Origin: Azolla pinnata
Lineage: Eukaryota > Streptophyta > Polypodiopsida > Salviniales > Salviniaceae
Direction of reading: 5' to 3'
Assembly: GCA_037176905.1 (NCBI GenBank)
Contig: JBBBWG010027201.1
Coordinates: 18,072 to 53,782, forward strand
DNA length: 35,711 nucleotides
A program made the translations under genes and the position numbers. Every line of letters starts with the position of its first letter. Within the stretch, counting starts at the first letter, position 1. The notes under the pieces were generated by a model. It made no database searches and was not told the DNA's origin. It saw only the letters and a program-made list of their open reading frames with translations. Below are positions 1 through 10,592 of this stretch, in pieces.

Positions 1-55
1 TGTTTTTAGGGTTTTGAGCAGCCAGAACAGACAAGAGAGAGGAGGAGGTCTCCAT
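1..55 (-). CDS. Possible 5' end of a leftward gene, cut by the window edge
   Basis: Read on the minus strand, a CT-rich leader (complement of the GA run at 66-80) leads to an ATG at 55-53. The frame METSSSLLSVLAAQNPKN stays open to base 1. A CT-rich leader followed directly by an ATG, and an AAACCCTA telo-box on the same strand at 3-13, are typical of plant 5' ends. The telo-box here would lie inside the coding frame. Only 18 codons are visible, so no family can be named. A longer minus-strand frame at 6-212 overlaps in another phase and looks like a shadow. Confidence 0.35.
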   Translation of the reverse strand, partial: METSSSLLSVLAAQNPKN

Positions 56-1370
56 TGAGGAGACACAGAGAGAGAGAGATGTAGGTACAAAACTGACATG
101 GCCACGAGATGGCACAGATTCGAAACCCGATCCCAAGGAGCATGTGTTTTTCTAGGATCAATTGTAGAAACAAAAAAAAAAGAAGCCTGCATTTCTTCAT
201 CAAAAGCATCATGGCAAGGCAGTAAAAATCTGATGCAGGCTGGGGATCATGGCATACTTTGGTTTCTGAGATGGGTTTTTCGGAGTAAATTCATGGGACC
301 ATGTAAAAGAACAAAGAAACCCTGTTTTTTACCGCTGTAAATTGATGAAGCTGTTGAAGTCCTGCATTTGCATTGAGTAATGCAGTCTTTCCATATCCAC
401 TGAAGATTATGAATTCGCAGCTTGCTGTTGTGCATCACATTACATGCTCAGCTTCAATCTCCTGCTCCTAAACTCTGCACACATTGATGAGAATGCTTGA
501 ATTCCCTGCTTTTGAAGCTCTAATAGACAACCATCAATCAGGCTTCATCATGATTCAAGGAGAAAACATTCATCATGCCAAAATTTCATTAACACTGATT
601 TCCAAAATGCATTGGTACGCGCATTAATTCCACACTAAATGTCCGGTAATCTTCTATGCATGGGAATCATGAAGTCACATCTTTGACTGATGAACGTCAC
701 AGGAGAGTACCATCTCCATGTTTAATCATCAGATATGATAGTGGTGGAGCACTGTCAGTCGAGCGGCATCACCGTCAGATTCGCATTAAGATAAGATAGA
801 CGAATGATGATAGCATTCACATAAAAGAGCATAGATTTCTAATCCTTGGTAAGATGCTGTTCAACAGCACAAAGTAAGAAAGGGCTCTTTAAAAATGACG
901 AGCCGTAGCTTCGTTGCAACATGTCCCCCTCCAAACACCCGCAGAGAAAGACACGGATTGCATCGACATTCGATGCCTCCTGCCCAAATAAGAGATGCTT
1001 CATGAACAATTTCATCAACAGCAGTTCTCGATGCATGGTGGTGTAAATCCACAATAATGGGCAAGATCCCACCACGCATAAATACAATGGGATAATGTGT
1101 GTCCACCAATCCACCCGTGTTCATTTTTTCTCAAAACATTTCATCTTTCAAAAGCACTGATACTAGACACTCTCCCCCTGTTTAAAAGTCATGAATGATG
1201 GTACCCAACTAATATGCTTCATACGAGTTCAGATCAGTAGCATGCTCTGAAATCATAACCTCACTTAGCAGGGCTTTAGAGAGAAGAAGCATATGAAATA
1301 TAACTTCAAACTGTGACACAGGAGGCCAACAAAGATGAGAACTTGACGCATAAAGCTCCTTGATTAATAC
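56..1370. other. Spacer between left-edge gene and ICME 3' end
   Basis: No convincing gene is visible. The right part should contain the 3' UTR of the minus-strand ICME gene, which ends at 1371, but I see no clear AATAAA on that strand. The left part would hold the promoter of the leftward gene at the edge. The two overlapping minus frames near 839-1124 contradict each other and resemble no family. Confidence 0.5.
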
Positions 1371-4093
1371 CTAGAAGGGGCTGATTCTGCGCGCTAATTG
1401 TAGAAGGATCTCGGGGACTAATCTCGGTCGTGGCTTTGCTGATGCATCTTTTACCTGGCCCTCTTTATCATCTGCACGTATGATGTCAAGGATGTCTTGC
1501 AAAAGCACATCATGACCGCCACGCATTGGATCCTGGAACAGCACACCATATTAATAGTTAAATAAAACACCCTTATTTAAGGGGTGACTTTATACATGGT
1601 TCCGCAAACCCACATCCTCTACTTATTGAGTACCTGCAAGAAAACATCGGTGTGTGTCTTGCCTTCATAAAACTTCAATGTTATGTGTACGCCCAAAGAT
1701 TCCAGAACATCAGCAAAGTTTGCGCTGCATAATGGAAGACAATACACAAAGATAGCCCGTTCAGATGAGGATGTTCTGTCAATCCATTACAATAGCACCT
1801 CTTGTATGGAAGTAATTCAGACTGCAATGTAAGAATTTACCTAGCCTCAAATGGAATGGAAGCATCAGCCGTTCCATGCAGCAACACTATTGCAGGTAAC
1901 AAGGATCTAGCATTTGTTGACAAGCTTCGCACACGAACTTCTGGCGAGTGACGCAATAAAGAACCCTCCCCTTCCATAATACTACACAACAGAGTGATAG
2001 ATTCCCAAGGATCATAAGAGCGAGATACAGTTATCAAAAAATATCTAGGAGTGCATCTAGTATACCTTAAAAAAAGTTTGCGGTACAATCCTCTATTGTG
2101 GAAGTGGTCAACTAATTTTGGGAGGTTATATCTGCAAAGATTAAGGCGATATGTTAGACAATCAATGAATGCTGTGACTTAGGAAAAAATACCTTCCAGA
2201 AACTTACCCTCCTGAAATACCAAAGTAAGCTTTGAATTGAGATGGCGTCCAAACCAGCTCACGCTGAACTTGCATTGGATTTACCACCTGGTCAACCCCT
2301 AACTCCTTGATTGCCTGTTCTACTAGAGCACATGCAGCCAGGTGTGCCCCCGCTGATTGCCCGACCAAATAAAGTCTAAAACCTTATGCATTAATTACAT
2401 CGCAAACTGTGTTTTGAATTGCCATGTGTTTGAAAACCTTCATTTACCTGTTGGGATCACCGTTATAAGCTGCGATATTTTCACAGATGAAAGAGATCCC
2501 CTGCATGACATCCTCAACCATGTCGCTTACACATCCTTGAGGAAAGTTTCTGCTTATACGACACAGTCAAACCATCAATGCTCCATAATCATCTACATGA
2601 TGTATGAAAACTCAAACATGAATTAACAACAAATCATGAACCTGTAATCTAGGCATGCAACAATGATATCCTTGTCCACTAGTTGCAATCCCAGAAGAGA
2701 ACCCCAAGCTTTATACCTAAGACAGAATCAAATCAAGGCGGTGATCAGTTGAAAAAGTTGTATAATCAAAGAACCCGAAAGTTATCCCAATGTTTCAACC
2801 ACTATGGCATATGTCTTGTACTAACCCAATTATCCACGCACCACCAGTTACAAATACTACAATTGGCTTGGGAGAATCACAATTCTCTGGCAAATAAAGA
2901 TCCAACCTAATTGAGGGAGCAAGCAGATATCAAAAAACATATGTGCACAATAATCATTTAACAAGAACAAAATTTGAAACATGCATTTGCATACACGTAC
3001 CGGTTTCTAGGATTTGATCCATAAACTATGCTTCTATGAATTCGTTTGTCAAAGAAATAATAATATCCAACTGCAACACCAAATGAATGGCTTGAAATCC
3101 GAAGTAGATTATTTATGCACAGAAGTTTAGAATCCTAACGAGAGAAAAGTAGGCATTCAATTGGTGTTATTAAGGGCTCTCTATATACGTAAATTCATAG
3201 TTTAAAAGGACACACTCGCTCAAATTTTGATTCCATTTCTTAAATTCATAAACACTCTAGCTTTATTGGGCACACCTTACTATTCACATTCTGCACATTC
3301 TTGAATTCATCAAAGTTTTTGAAAATCTTATAGGACCCTTGATACCTACAAAAATATGCCCTCTTCATTTCCAGAAACAAACAATGAAATGAGAATGGAC
3401 GTGCACCTTGTATGAACCCGGGCATGAGAAACATAGCATAACAAGCAAGCGCTCCAAACTTAGTGAGCCATCGGTAACCTACACTGCAAAAGAGAAGAGG
3501 TGCATAAGTTCTTAACTTGATTAGTAAGACAAAGCTACTCAGATGCTTTCTCGTATGGAGAGGGCTTCTCTTATGTTTCCCACACTATCCCAACATAATG
3601 ACTGTGATGATGCACTGATACCCATGTAGAACCTCATACTGTGTTGGTCCTAATCCATGATTAGAGTATTACATAATCAGGAAACAGATTTCGGAAACAC
3701 TCCTCAGATCGAATTCATTAGAAGGCACATGATATACATAAAAATCTTTTTTTTTTCTGTTATAAACAACCCAAAAGAGGAAATATAGAATCCATAGTGT
3801 TACCCAAGAAACTTCAATAAGGTGAAAGCAAGCTTGGTGATGAGATAAGTCTCAGCAGCAGCATGGCCAACATCATCCCTGAAAGAGAAGGTGTGGATAG
3901 CCCCCGAGATATCACCCTCAGTCCTCCACCTGCGGCCTCGGAGTGGAGACGTGGAAACAGATGCCGAATCCAATGAAGAGAATCGAGGAAGGCATGTGCG
4001 ATCCCTGCTCCTCGCATTCTGTGTGAAATGTGCCATGACAGATTTCAAAGTGCTCCTAAGATGATGATGAGGATGCGATAGAACTTGATTCAT
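1371..4093 (-). CDS. ICME: Isoprenylcysteine alpha-carbonyl methylesterase (ICME-type)
   Basis: This is an alpha/beta-hydrolase that removes the methyl ester from prenylated C-terminal cysteines of CAAX proteins; the plant enzymes sit in ER/Golgi membranes and modulate ABA signalling (family knowledge). The gene has eleven exons: 4093-3804, 3483-3407, 3070-3001, 2906-2826, 2716-2642, 2549-2448, 2375-2208, 2131-2066, 1981-1841, 1724-1634 and 1532-1371. They sum to 1323 nt, one open frame of 440 aa plus stop, close to the Arabidopsis length. Visible motifs are the oxyanion segment TGGAW (about 166-170), nucleophile motif GQSAG (Ser239), HGTAD (Asp349) and GKTHTD (His381), giving a complete Ser-Asp-His triad. 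A hydrophobic stretch around [14 protein letters not shown] in exon 2 fits the N-terminal membrane segment. Exon junctions fit GT-AG throughout. The first ATG at 4093 is taken as the start; a second Met lies 19 residues in. Confidence 0.9.
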
Positions 4094-4753
4094 CAGAGGC
4101 GTTCGAATTAGGATTTGTGTGTGGTTAGCATTGGCGGATCATGGCATTGACATAGTTGTGCTGCCCTCCTTCCTTCCGTCCTCCTCCTCCTCCTCCTCCT
4201 CTTCTTCTTCTTCTACTTGATCCCTTGTCAATGGCTGTTTGGAGGAGTTGCAGGGCAGGTATGAATCCCAAATCTTCGATCACCCTTTCCAATCTTTCCT
4301 GCTGGATAGCCAGAGACGAATCCTTGTCAGGTCAGAAACATATTCTCCTCTTATTGTTGGAGCGGGAAACGAGGGCTTCGTCAGAAACGAGGAGGAAGCT
4401 GGTTCTAAAGGGTGGACCTTCTCAAGTTCTGATTGAAATGCTCTCTCTCTCTCTCTTTCTCTCTGCGCTGGTCTCTTCTCTGTCTTCCTCACACACAGCC
4501 AGATAGATATGAGCATATATCGGCCTGGATGAGCGAATGACAGCGATGGTGAGGTTGTCTTTTCTGTTGCAGAGATGATCTCGGCCGCGGCGCACTCTGG
4601 TAGAAAAAGCCAAGCCAGAGAAGAAAAGGGGGAAGCAGAAGAAAGGCAGGTTTGGCCATGTCTCCTCTGTTTCCGTTGTCTGACAAAAGAAAATGTCAGA
4701 AAACAGAGTACCAGTCTTTTTTTTACTGAAGCCATTTCTTTCCTTCTCTTTGT
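4094..4753. promoter_or_regulatory. Upstream flank of ICME with simple repeats
   Basis: This is the 5' flank of the minus-strand ICME gene. It holds a (TCC)n/(TTC)n tract at about 4179-4215 and a (CT)n tract at about 4440-4466. Frames read here on both strands are low-complexity Ser/Leu/Pro or Arg/Glu products of these tracts, so I do not call a gene. No TATA box could be assigned with confidence. Confidence 0.4.
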
Positions 4754-4930
4754 ACTTCTTCTTCTTCTTCTTCTTCTTCTTCAAAGAGTTAGAAGCAAGA
4801 AATGTGTGGTGGCAGGAATCAAGCCCGGGACCCACAAACTCCATCCCCGGAACAGCTCTTTATTTCAATCTCCAATTTGAGCAACTAAGCATTTGCAACC
4901 AACGATCCTTGCTTGCATCTTAATCCTGCA
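4754..4930 (-). mobile_element. Possible tRNA-derived SINE remnant with (GAA)n tail
   Basis: On the minus strand there is a tRNA A-box-like stretch GCTTAGTTGCTC (about 4880-4892). It is followed about 50 bases later by a B-box-like GGGCTTGATTCC, preceded by GGTCCC (about 4817-4834). A further 35 bases lead to a (GAA)n run at 4782-4754 that could be the 3' tail. The order A box, B box, short body, simple-repeat tail is the SINE layout. The match to either box is imperfect and I could not identify flanking target-site duplications, so this is tentative. Confidence 0.3.
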
Positions 4931-5516
4931 ATTGCGCACCCAATCCATTATTCTCTACCAAAAAAGGTCTCCTAATGATGAGATCATCGTGTCATTGAAT
5001 GCATATCCGAATTCAAACCTATTATACATGTGGTGAAGATATTCGATGATCTGATTTCTCATGCTTGGCATCCTTGAATATATTCGATACAGTAAGTTAA
5101 TCTTATTTCTCATGCTTGGCATCTTTGAATTGGCACATGTTCACTCGTACACATGTTTGATAGCATGCTGAGGAACTCGGACAAGGAACAGCCTTTAACA
5201 TCCTCACAATCAATGCTTACTTCCAACATGATGATTTTCCAGATTCAATCGCTTCATTCCTGTTAAGTTGCCTATCCAGAGTGGAACAAGGGAGATCTCG
5301 TCTCCCCCATGGCTGCAGCATAGCTTTTTAGTTTGGCTAAGCAAGCATCATTCCTTGCTTTTGCATCACGGAAGTGATTGATACCTAACCCATCTTGGTA
5401 TTTCTAAAAGTGGGAACAGTTCTTAATATACTTCCATTAGAGGACGCAACATGGATCAAGGATTTCCTGGAGATAACTATGGCCTTCTATAAGGTTTGAC
5501 TTTTCTGTCGTCCTCC
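4931..5516. other. Spacer without recognised features
   Basis: Nothing gene-like is visible. One short direct repeat occurs: the phrase CTCATGCTTGGCATC at about 5058 and 5110, with similar flanks (GATAC/TTCGAT context), about 52 bases apart. It is probably a small local duplication. Confidence 0.4.
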
Positions 5517-5783
5517 TCAAATATGCATCAGGCTACATGCCCACACGTATCTCGCCAAGAGTTGATTGTGCATCTTCAAGAGTATGCATTGACTAACAGT
5601 ATCTGTGTATATCATAGTGATAGAACCAGGAGCAACATCGGTTGCAGCACATGAAGACAACCCTCTACTATATTCTCCAATTTTAACAGCCTTTGTCTCT
5701 TTTGTTCGTTCATTCATCTCACTACTATCTGGCATTAGAGTGTCATCCCATACCTTCATGTCCAAACCTTTCAACCAATCCAA
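5517..5783 (-). pseudogene. Relic of a PPR DYW-type domain downstream of the PPR gene
   Basis: The minus-strand frame contains a stretch reading WLKGLDMKVWDD, LMPDSSEM, then KETKAVKIGEYSRGLSS and APGSITM. This order resembles the start of the DYW deaminase domain of plant PPR proteins: linker helix, MPDTS, KE..L..HSE.LA, then PPGT. The cysteine and HxE zinc-binding parts and the terminal DYW tripeptide are not recognisable, and the HSE-type motif reads GEYSRG, so the catalytic glutamate motif is lost. The relic lies 250 bases beyond the stop of the minus-strand PPR gene, on the same strand, where its C-terminal domain would be expected. I infer that an ancestral PPR-DYW gene lost its tail. 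It could also be a remnant of a different PPR copy. Confidence 0.45.
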
Positions 5784-6032
5784 ATACCGTCATCAACCCA
5801 AACCTTACAAAATTTCAGCTCATTTTGCTGCATGAGACCAACAACCTCGTAGCCCCGTGGCAAAGGCATGATATTTCAATCGAGCAATTTGACCAAGCTA
5901 CATGATGCTGACCATGACCATACCGTGCTCCCTGGAATATATCAGATGGGTGCAATGTTATAGCCACTAAATTTGAAACCGCAATAGCCTCTCGGTGTAA
6001 TAGTTGTGAATATTTTGGCATTCATATGGTCT

Positions 6033-8417
6033 TTAGCCTTTGAATCCTACAAAAGAATAAATGTTAGACAAACAAATATATGCTGTTCGATCTTCTTCAT
6101 TCAGTTGCACTGCACGTTCAAAAGCAAGCACTCCGACTTCTAGATTTCCCCACTTTTGGCAAGCACCAAGAATAATATGCCACACCGCGAGATCAGGAGA
6201 AAGTGGCATTTTTTTGGTCATCGCTACTGCTTTATCAATTTGGCCAGCACGACTGTACAAATCAATGATACATGTGTAATGCTCGAGAGTCGGTAAGATG
6301 TTATAATCTTTTATCATAACATCAAAATAACTTTCCCCTGCGCTTACAAGACCTGAATGGCTGCAGACATTGAGAACAGCAAAGACTGTGATCATGTTTG
6401 GCACAAAACCATCCATCATCATTCTACCACAGCTACGATAAACAGATCTGCAGTCTCCAAACTGGGCGTACCCAGTAATTAATGAAGTCCACATTATAAT
6501 ATCACGTGAAGGAAGCCTCTCAAAGATTTCTTCTGCTTCTTCAAGAGAGCCACATCTGGCATACATGTCAACCAATGTTCTGCTCACGAGTTCCTTATCC
6601 ACTAATCCCATTTTAGCAATCTCGGCATGCACTTCCTTTCCTTTTTCTAAGTATCCTATGTTGGCACAGGCTCGAAGAATAACACTGTATGTGACAACAT
6701 CTGGGGACAAATGCTCAATCTGCATTCGTTTATAGTATTTGAACACTTCTGCATCATCACCTGATTCCACAAATGCTGAAAGCAACACATTCCAGGAGAT
6801 CACATCTCTGTTAGCAAGATTAACAAACACTTTTTTCGCTTCAGCACACAAGCCACATTTTCCATATGCATCAATTAGTGCATTTCCGATAAGGAGATCG
6901 TCCTCCAACAACCCTTGTCTCATTATTTCTGCGTGTAATTCCTGGCATTTCCCAACAAGTTTTATGGTGCTGCATGCATTCAGAAGGCAGACTAATGTGG
7001 TAGCATCTGGAGAGAAACCTTGTATTTGCATCTGCTCAAAGTAGACAAACGTTTCATTGCTACATTTAAATCCCACGTATCCTGAGAGTAACGTATTCCA
7101 GGAAACTATGTCTCGAACAAGAAGATGGTCAAATACTACCTGCATTTCTGAAAGAAAACCACACCTTGCATACATGTCCACTATCGCATTACCAATAGCA
7201 AGGTCTCCTTCCACTAAACCTCTCTTGGAAATATTAATGTGGACTTCTCGGCACTGCTTCACATCACCTGTAATAGCACAAGCTTTCACGATACAAAGAA
7301 ATGTGATATGATCAGGAACGATTCCCTCTTCTTGCATCTCGTTGAAGCATTTCAAAGCTTTGTTTCCATGTCCACCTTCTACATATCCAGAAATTAGGGC
7401 AGTCCAAGCTACCAAATCTCGGTGTGCAAGCTCATCAAATTCTTCCTTTGCTTTTGTTAACATACCACATTTTGCATACATACCAACCAATGCATTGTGA
7501 ATCGAGATCTCTTCCCGATGTGTCATCTTCTTCTTAGTGATTTCATCATGTATTTCTTCGCCTCTTTCTGCCGCTTTAACAGCACCACAAGCTCTTAATG
7601 TGCAGACATACGTAGCAGCTGTGGGTGAGAAACCTTGCATTTTCATTTGATCAAAGCAAAGCAAAGCTTCTTCACTGTGTCCATGTTCTGTATACCCGGT
7701 GATCATAGCATTCCATGAAACTGAATCTCGAATCGGAAGCCTTGAAAAGACATCACGCGCCGTCGCAATCAATCCAAGCTTGGCATACATATGCACCAAA
7801 GTGTTGCCGACGAACACATCTATATCCAAAATTCCGAGTTTCACAACTTCGGAATAAATGGAATGGCCCAATTCCATATCTCTTGTTTTGGTGCAAGCCT
7901 TGAGAATAGCCACAAAAGTATAACCATCAGGAGAAACGGTTCCATCTTCTTGCATGACACGGTACAGAACCATGGCTCTGTGGGGTTCACCACATTCGAT
8001 ATATCCTGAGATAATGGAATCCCAAGAAGTTTTGTGGCGAAATTCGAGCTTGTCAAAGACGCTTTGAGCTTCGGAAACGTTTCCCGACTCAACCAACAGA
8101 AGGATGAGGCCATTGCCGATGGAGACGTGTGTTTCCAGGCCCCGTTCCTGCACGCAAGCGTGCAGCCGCGGGACATACTCTCGGCAATCTCTGCATGACT
8201 TGAGCAGAAAGACGAAATCTTGCAGGGAAGGCCAGGGGCGGGAATCCGATTCTAAAGCGGCGAGGGCGCGTTGGAGGCTGAGGGCAGTCTGCGTGACCTG
8301 GGAGGTGGAAGAAGTGAGCTTGGGGAGCTTGGGATTTGCGTGAGACTCGATCTGTCTGGGGAGAAACCATGGCGACCTGTCGGGAACTGGCCTCGGAAGC
8401 ACGATCAAGCTCTCCAT
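6033..8417 (-). CDS. PLS-class pentatricopeptide repeat protein, ending in E region
   Basis: PLS-class PPR proteins bind single-stranded RNA in chloroplasts or mitochondria, usually to direct C-to-U (in ferns also U-to-C) editing. This intronless frame carries about six P-L-S triads. Each shows the wording GNALVDMYAKCG, RDVVSWNALISGY and GFSPDATTYV..LKAC, and they run from residue ~95 to ~690 of the 794-aa product. A final P1-L1-S1 set follows (SGLVSAGESYF, LEHYTCIIDLYSRAG, MPLSPDLAVW), then the E1 motif ending LSNIYSFVGFKG and a stop. The frame is open further upstream to 8507, but that part is translated repeat array. I prefer the ATG at 8417 (MESLIVLPRPVPDRSPW), which starts an Arg/Pro/Ser-rich, organelle-targeting-like leader. 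No complete E2/E+ or DYW domain is in frame, so editing would need a partner deaminase supplied in trans. Confidence 0.88.
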   Translation of the reverse strand: MESLIVLPRPVPDRSPWFLPRQIESHANPKLPKLTSSTSQVTQTALSLQRALAALESDSRPWPSLQDFVFLLKSCRDCREYVPRLHACVQERGLETHVSIGNGLILLLVESGNVSEAQSVFDKLEFRHKTSWDSIISGYIECGEPHRAMVLYRVMQEDGTVSPDGYTFVAILKACTKTRDMELGHSIYSEVVKLGILDIDVFVGNTLVHMYAKLGLIATARDVFSRLPIRDSVSWNAMITGYTEHGHSEEALLCFDQMKMQGFSPTAATYVCTLRACGAVKAAERGEEIHDEITKKKMTHREEISIHNALVGMYAKCGMLTKAKEEFDELAHRDLVAWTALISGYVEGGHGNKALKCFNEMQEEGIVPDHITFLCIVKACAITGDVKQCREVHINISKRGLVEGDLAIGNAIVDMYARCGFLSEMQVVFDHLLVRDIVSWNTLLSGYVGFKCSNETFVYFEQMQIQGFSPDATTLVCLLNACSTIKLVGKCQELHAEIMRQGLLEDDLLIGNALIDAYGKCGLCAEAKKVFVNLANRDVISWNVLLSAFVESGDDAEVFKYYKRMQIEHLSPDVVTYSVILRACANIGYLEKGKEVHAEIAKMGLVDKELVSRTLVDMYARCGSLEEAEEIFERLPSRDIIMWTSLITGYAQFGDCRSVYRSCGRMMMDGFVPNMITVFAVLNVCSHSGLVSAGESYFDVMIKDYNILPTLEHYTCIIDLYSRAGQIDKAVAMTKKMPLSPDLAVWHIILGACQKWGNLEVGVLAFERAVQLNEEDRTAYICLSNIYSFVGFKG

Positions 8418-8447
8418 GGAAGCTCGGCCAAGCTCTCCATGGAAGCT
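8406..8447 (-). repeat. 23-bp tandem duplication spanning the PPR start codon
   Basis: The phrase CAAGCTCTCCATGGAAGCT occurs at 8406-8424 and again at 8429-8447 (plus-strand reading), 23 bases apart. Each copy contains an ATG on the minus strand, at 8440 and 8417. Because 23 is not a multiple of three, the upstream copy opens a 12-codon frame that ends at 8405 and overlaps the preferred PPR start. Confidence 0.75.
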
Positions 8448-8455
8448 TGACCCTT

Positions 8456-9440
8456 CCATGTGTATGCATGTATGAATGCATGCATGTGTCTCTACGTATG
8501 TATGCATGCATGTGTACTATGGCATGTGTATGTGGGTTGTATGCATCCATATGCATGTATGAATGTATGCATCTGCATGCATGTGTCTGTACGTATGCAT
8601 GCATGCATGTGTACTACGGGATGTGTCTGTGGGTTGTATGCATACATTGTATGCATGTATGAACGTATGCATATGCATGCATGTGTCTGTACGTATGCAT
8701 GCATGCATGTGTACTATGGAATGTGTATGTGGGTTGTATGCATACATTGCATGCATGTATGAATGTATGCATGCGCGTGCATGTGTCTGTACGTATGCAT
8801 GCATGCATGTGTACTATGGCATGTGTCTGTGGGTTGTATGCATGTATGAATAATGCATGCATGTGCGTGCATGTGTCTGTATGTATGTATACGTGCGTGT
8901 GTATGTATGCATGCATGCATGTGCGTGCATGTGTCTGTATGTATGTATACGTGCGTGTGTATGTATGCATGCATGCATGAGCTCTATGGCATCAGTGTGT
9001 GGGTTGTAGGCATACATTGTATGCATGTATGAATGTATACATATGCACGCATGTGTATGCATGCATGTGTCTGTACGTATGCATGCATGCATGTGTACTA
9101 TGGCATGTGTATGTGGGGTGTATGCATGCATCGTATGCATGTATGAATTTATGCATATGCATGCATGTGTCGGTGGGTTGTATGCATACATTTGTATGCA
9201 TGCATATGCATGCATGTGTCTGCATGTATGCATGCATGTGCACTATGGCGGGTTGTATGCATTCATTGTATGCATGTATGAATGTATACATATGCATGCA
9301 TGTGTATGTATGTAAGCATGCATGCATGCATGTGTACGATTGCATTTGGATGGATGATGTGTGGAGGACTGTATTGCATGTTTATGAATGAATGTGTGTA
9401 CGCATATGTGCGTTTGTACGGATGCCAATGCATGTGATCT
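8456..9440. repeat. ATGC/ATGT satellite-like array, ~100-bp higher-order period
   Basis: The plus strand is built from ATGC, ATGT and ATGA words (GCATGCATGT, GTATGCATGT). A marker phrase GTACTATGG-ATGTGT-TGTGGGTTG recurs at about 8514, 8611, 8711 and 8811 and, more degenerate, near 8980, 9094 and 9239. The early spacing is 97-100 bases, so a four-base pattern is embedded in a ~100-bp unit. Several frames on both strands stay open through the array and give His/Cys/Tyr/Met-rich artificial peptides; I treat these as repeat artefacts. The array begins within 40 bases of the PPR start, so the PPR promoter or leader must lie in it. Confidence 0.9.
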
Positions 9441-10592
9441 GCAGTGGTAGATGATTGTTCACCCGATGAATCAATTGTTCGTTCGATGTGGTATGTATCG
9501 TGCGATGCAATGCAATGCAGCAGATCTACAGTGCAAAATGATCGCTCACCGTGGTATGTATGCATCGTATGGATGAACAGTAACCGACATATGCGCATAC
9601 ATTTGTATGGATGTATGCGTGTGTTTGTGTGGAATGCCAATGCGCACGAAGGAATAGTCGTTCGTTCACGCGGATGAATGGATGATCGTTCGTTCACTAT
9701 GGTGTGGATCGTGCGATGCAATCGCAGACGATCGTTCAGTCGTGGTGTGTATCGTACATATGAGCAAATAGCGTATGTGCGTGTATACGATTACACGCCG
9801 AATTTCGCACTCGCTCTGGCATTATCAGAGAAAAAAGCGCACGATGTCATAGACCTTGACCTACCCTTCATGTCCATGTGCTATGTCCGATGAACGGATG
9901 CAATGTGTTCTGAAGGTGCTGACTCTCCACAGCCTCTTGGGTCAGTTTGGCTGGAAATGCATCACTACGTGTAAAGCGCGAGGTATTCGTATCGAAGTTC
10001 CAAGTAGTTTAAACCTTCTCTCGACAACAACTGTCCCACCTGACCTGTCTATCACATGTGGGTTATTTCGCTCGATGAATGCATCGTCAACCGGTTCGTA
10101 TCGACCATCGGCTACGGTTTAATTGTCGGTGAATTTGTGCCTTTGTTCTTTTCTCGATGCAAAAGTCGTAGGCGCAAGCCTCTGCCCAGCATTTCTGCAT
10201 CGAACGACGGCTTCCCCTCCCTCGTCTGCAATACTCTCTCCTCGGATCAGGCACAAGATTTCGCGGATCGAATCGATCCGTTCTGCCCGCTCCTCCTCGA
10301 CCGTGCGCGCGATTCGCAGCTCGGATCGATCCCCCAAATAAAAACAGCGTCTGAACTCGAGCTAGTTTTAAACGATGCCGAGTGCAAACAGACGATTTTT
10401 TAAAACAATTCTCACGAAGAACTTCATGCGAAAACTTTGGTCGATTTTCGGAACGAGTTTTTCAGCAGAGATCGGTCCGAGCCCTGTGAACTGGCTAGAT
10501 ACCCCTCCGGACCATCTGGACCGTCCATTCGACTCATCGGACGGCCTCCCATCTCCCCTATGTTCTTGACCACAAAGACCGGACCTTTGCCC
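9441..10592. other. Decayed repeat margin and URI upstream region
   Basis: From 9441 to about 9780 the array fades into looser repeats of the words GATCGTTCGTTCAC, ATCGTGCGATGCAAT and GTGGTATGTATCG, suggesting an older eroded margin. From about 9900 to 10592 the sequence is unique and moderately GC-rich, with no coherent gene. It is presumably the promoter region of the URI gene. Confidence 0.5.

Noticed and set aside
98-340. 80-codon plus frame and a B-box-like GATTCGAAACC near 117
   Set aside because: The frame matches no family and no A box sits at a suitable distance, so neither a gene nor a SINE is supported.
4280-4844. Overlapping Arg/Glu- or Ser/Leu-rich frames upstream of ICME
   Set aside because: Low-complexity tracts and mutually overlapping frames; no domain and no plausible splice context.
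8456-9440. CRISPR-like regularity of the ~100-bp repeats
   Set aside because: There are no conserved repeats separated by unique spacers; the whole unit is repetitive and the genome is eukaryotic.
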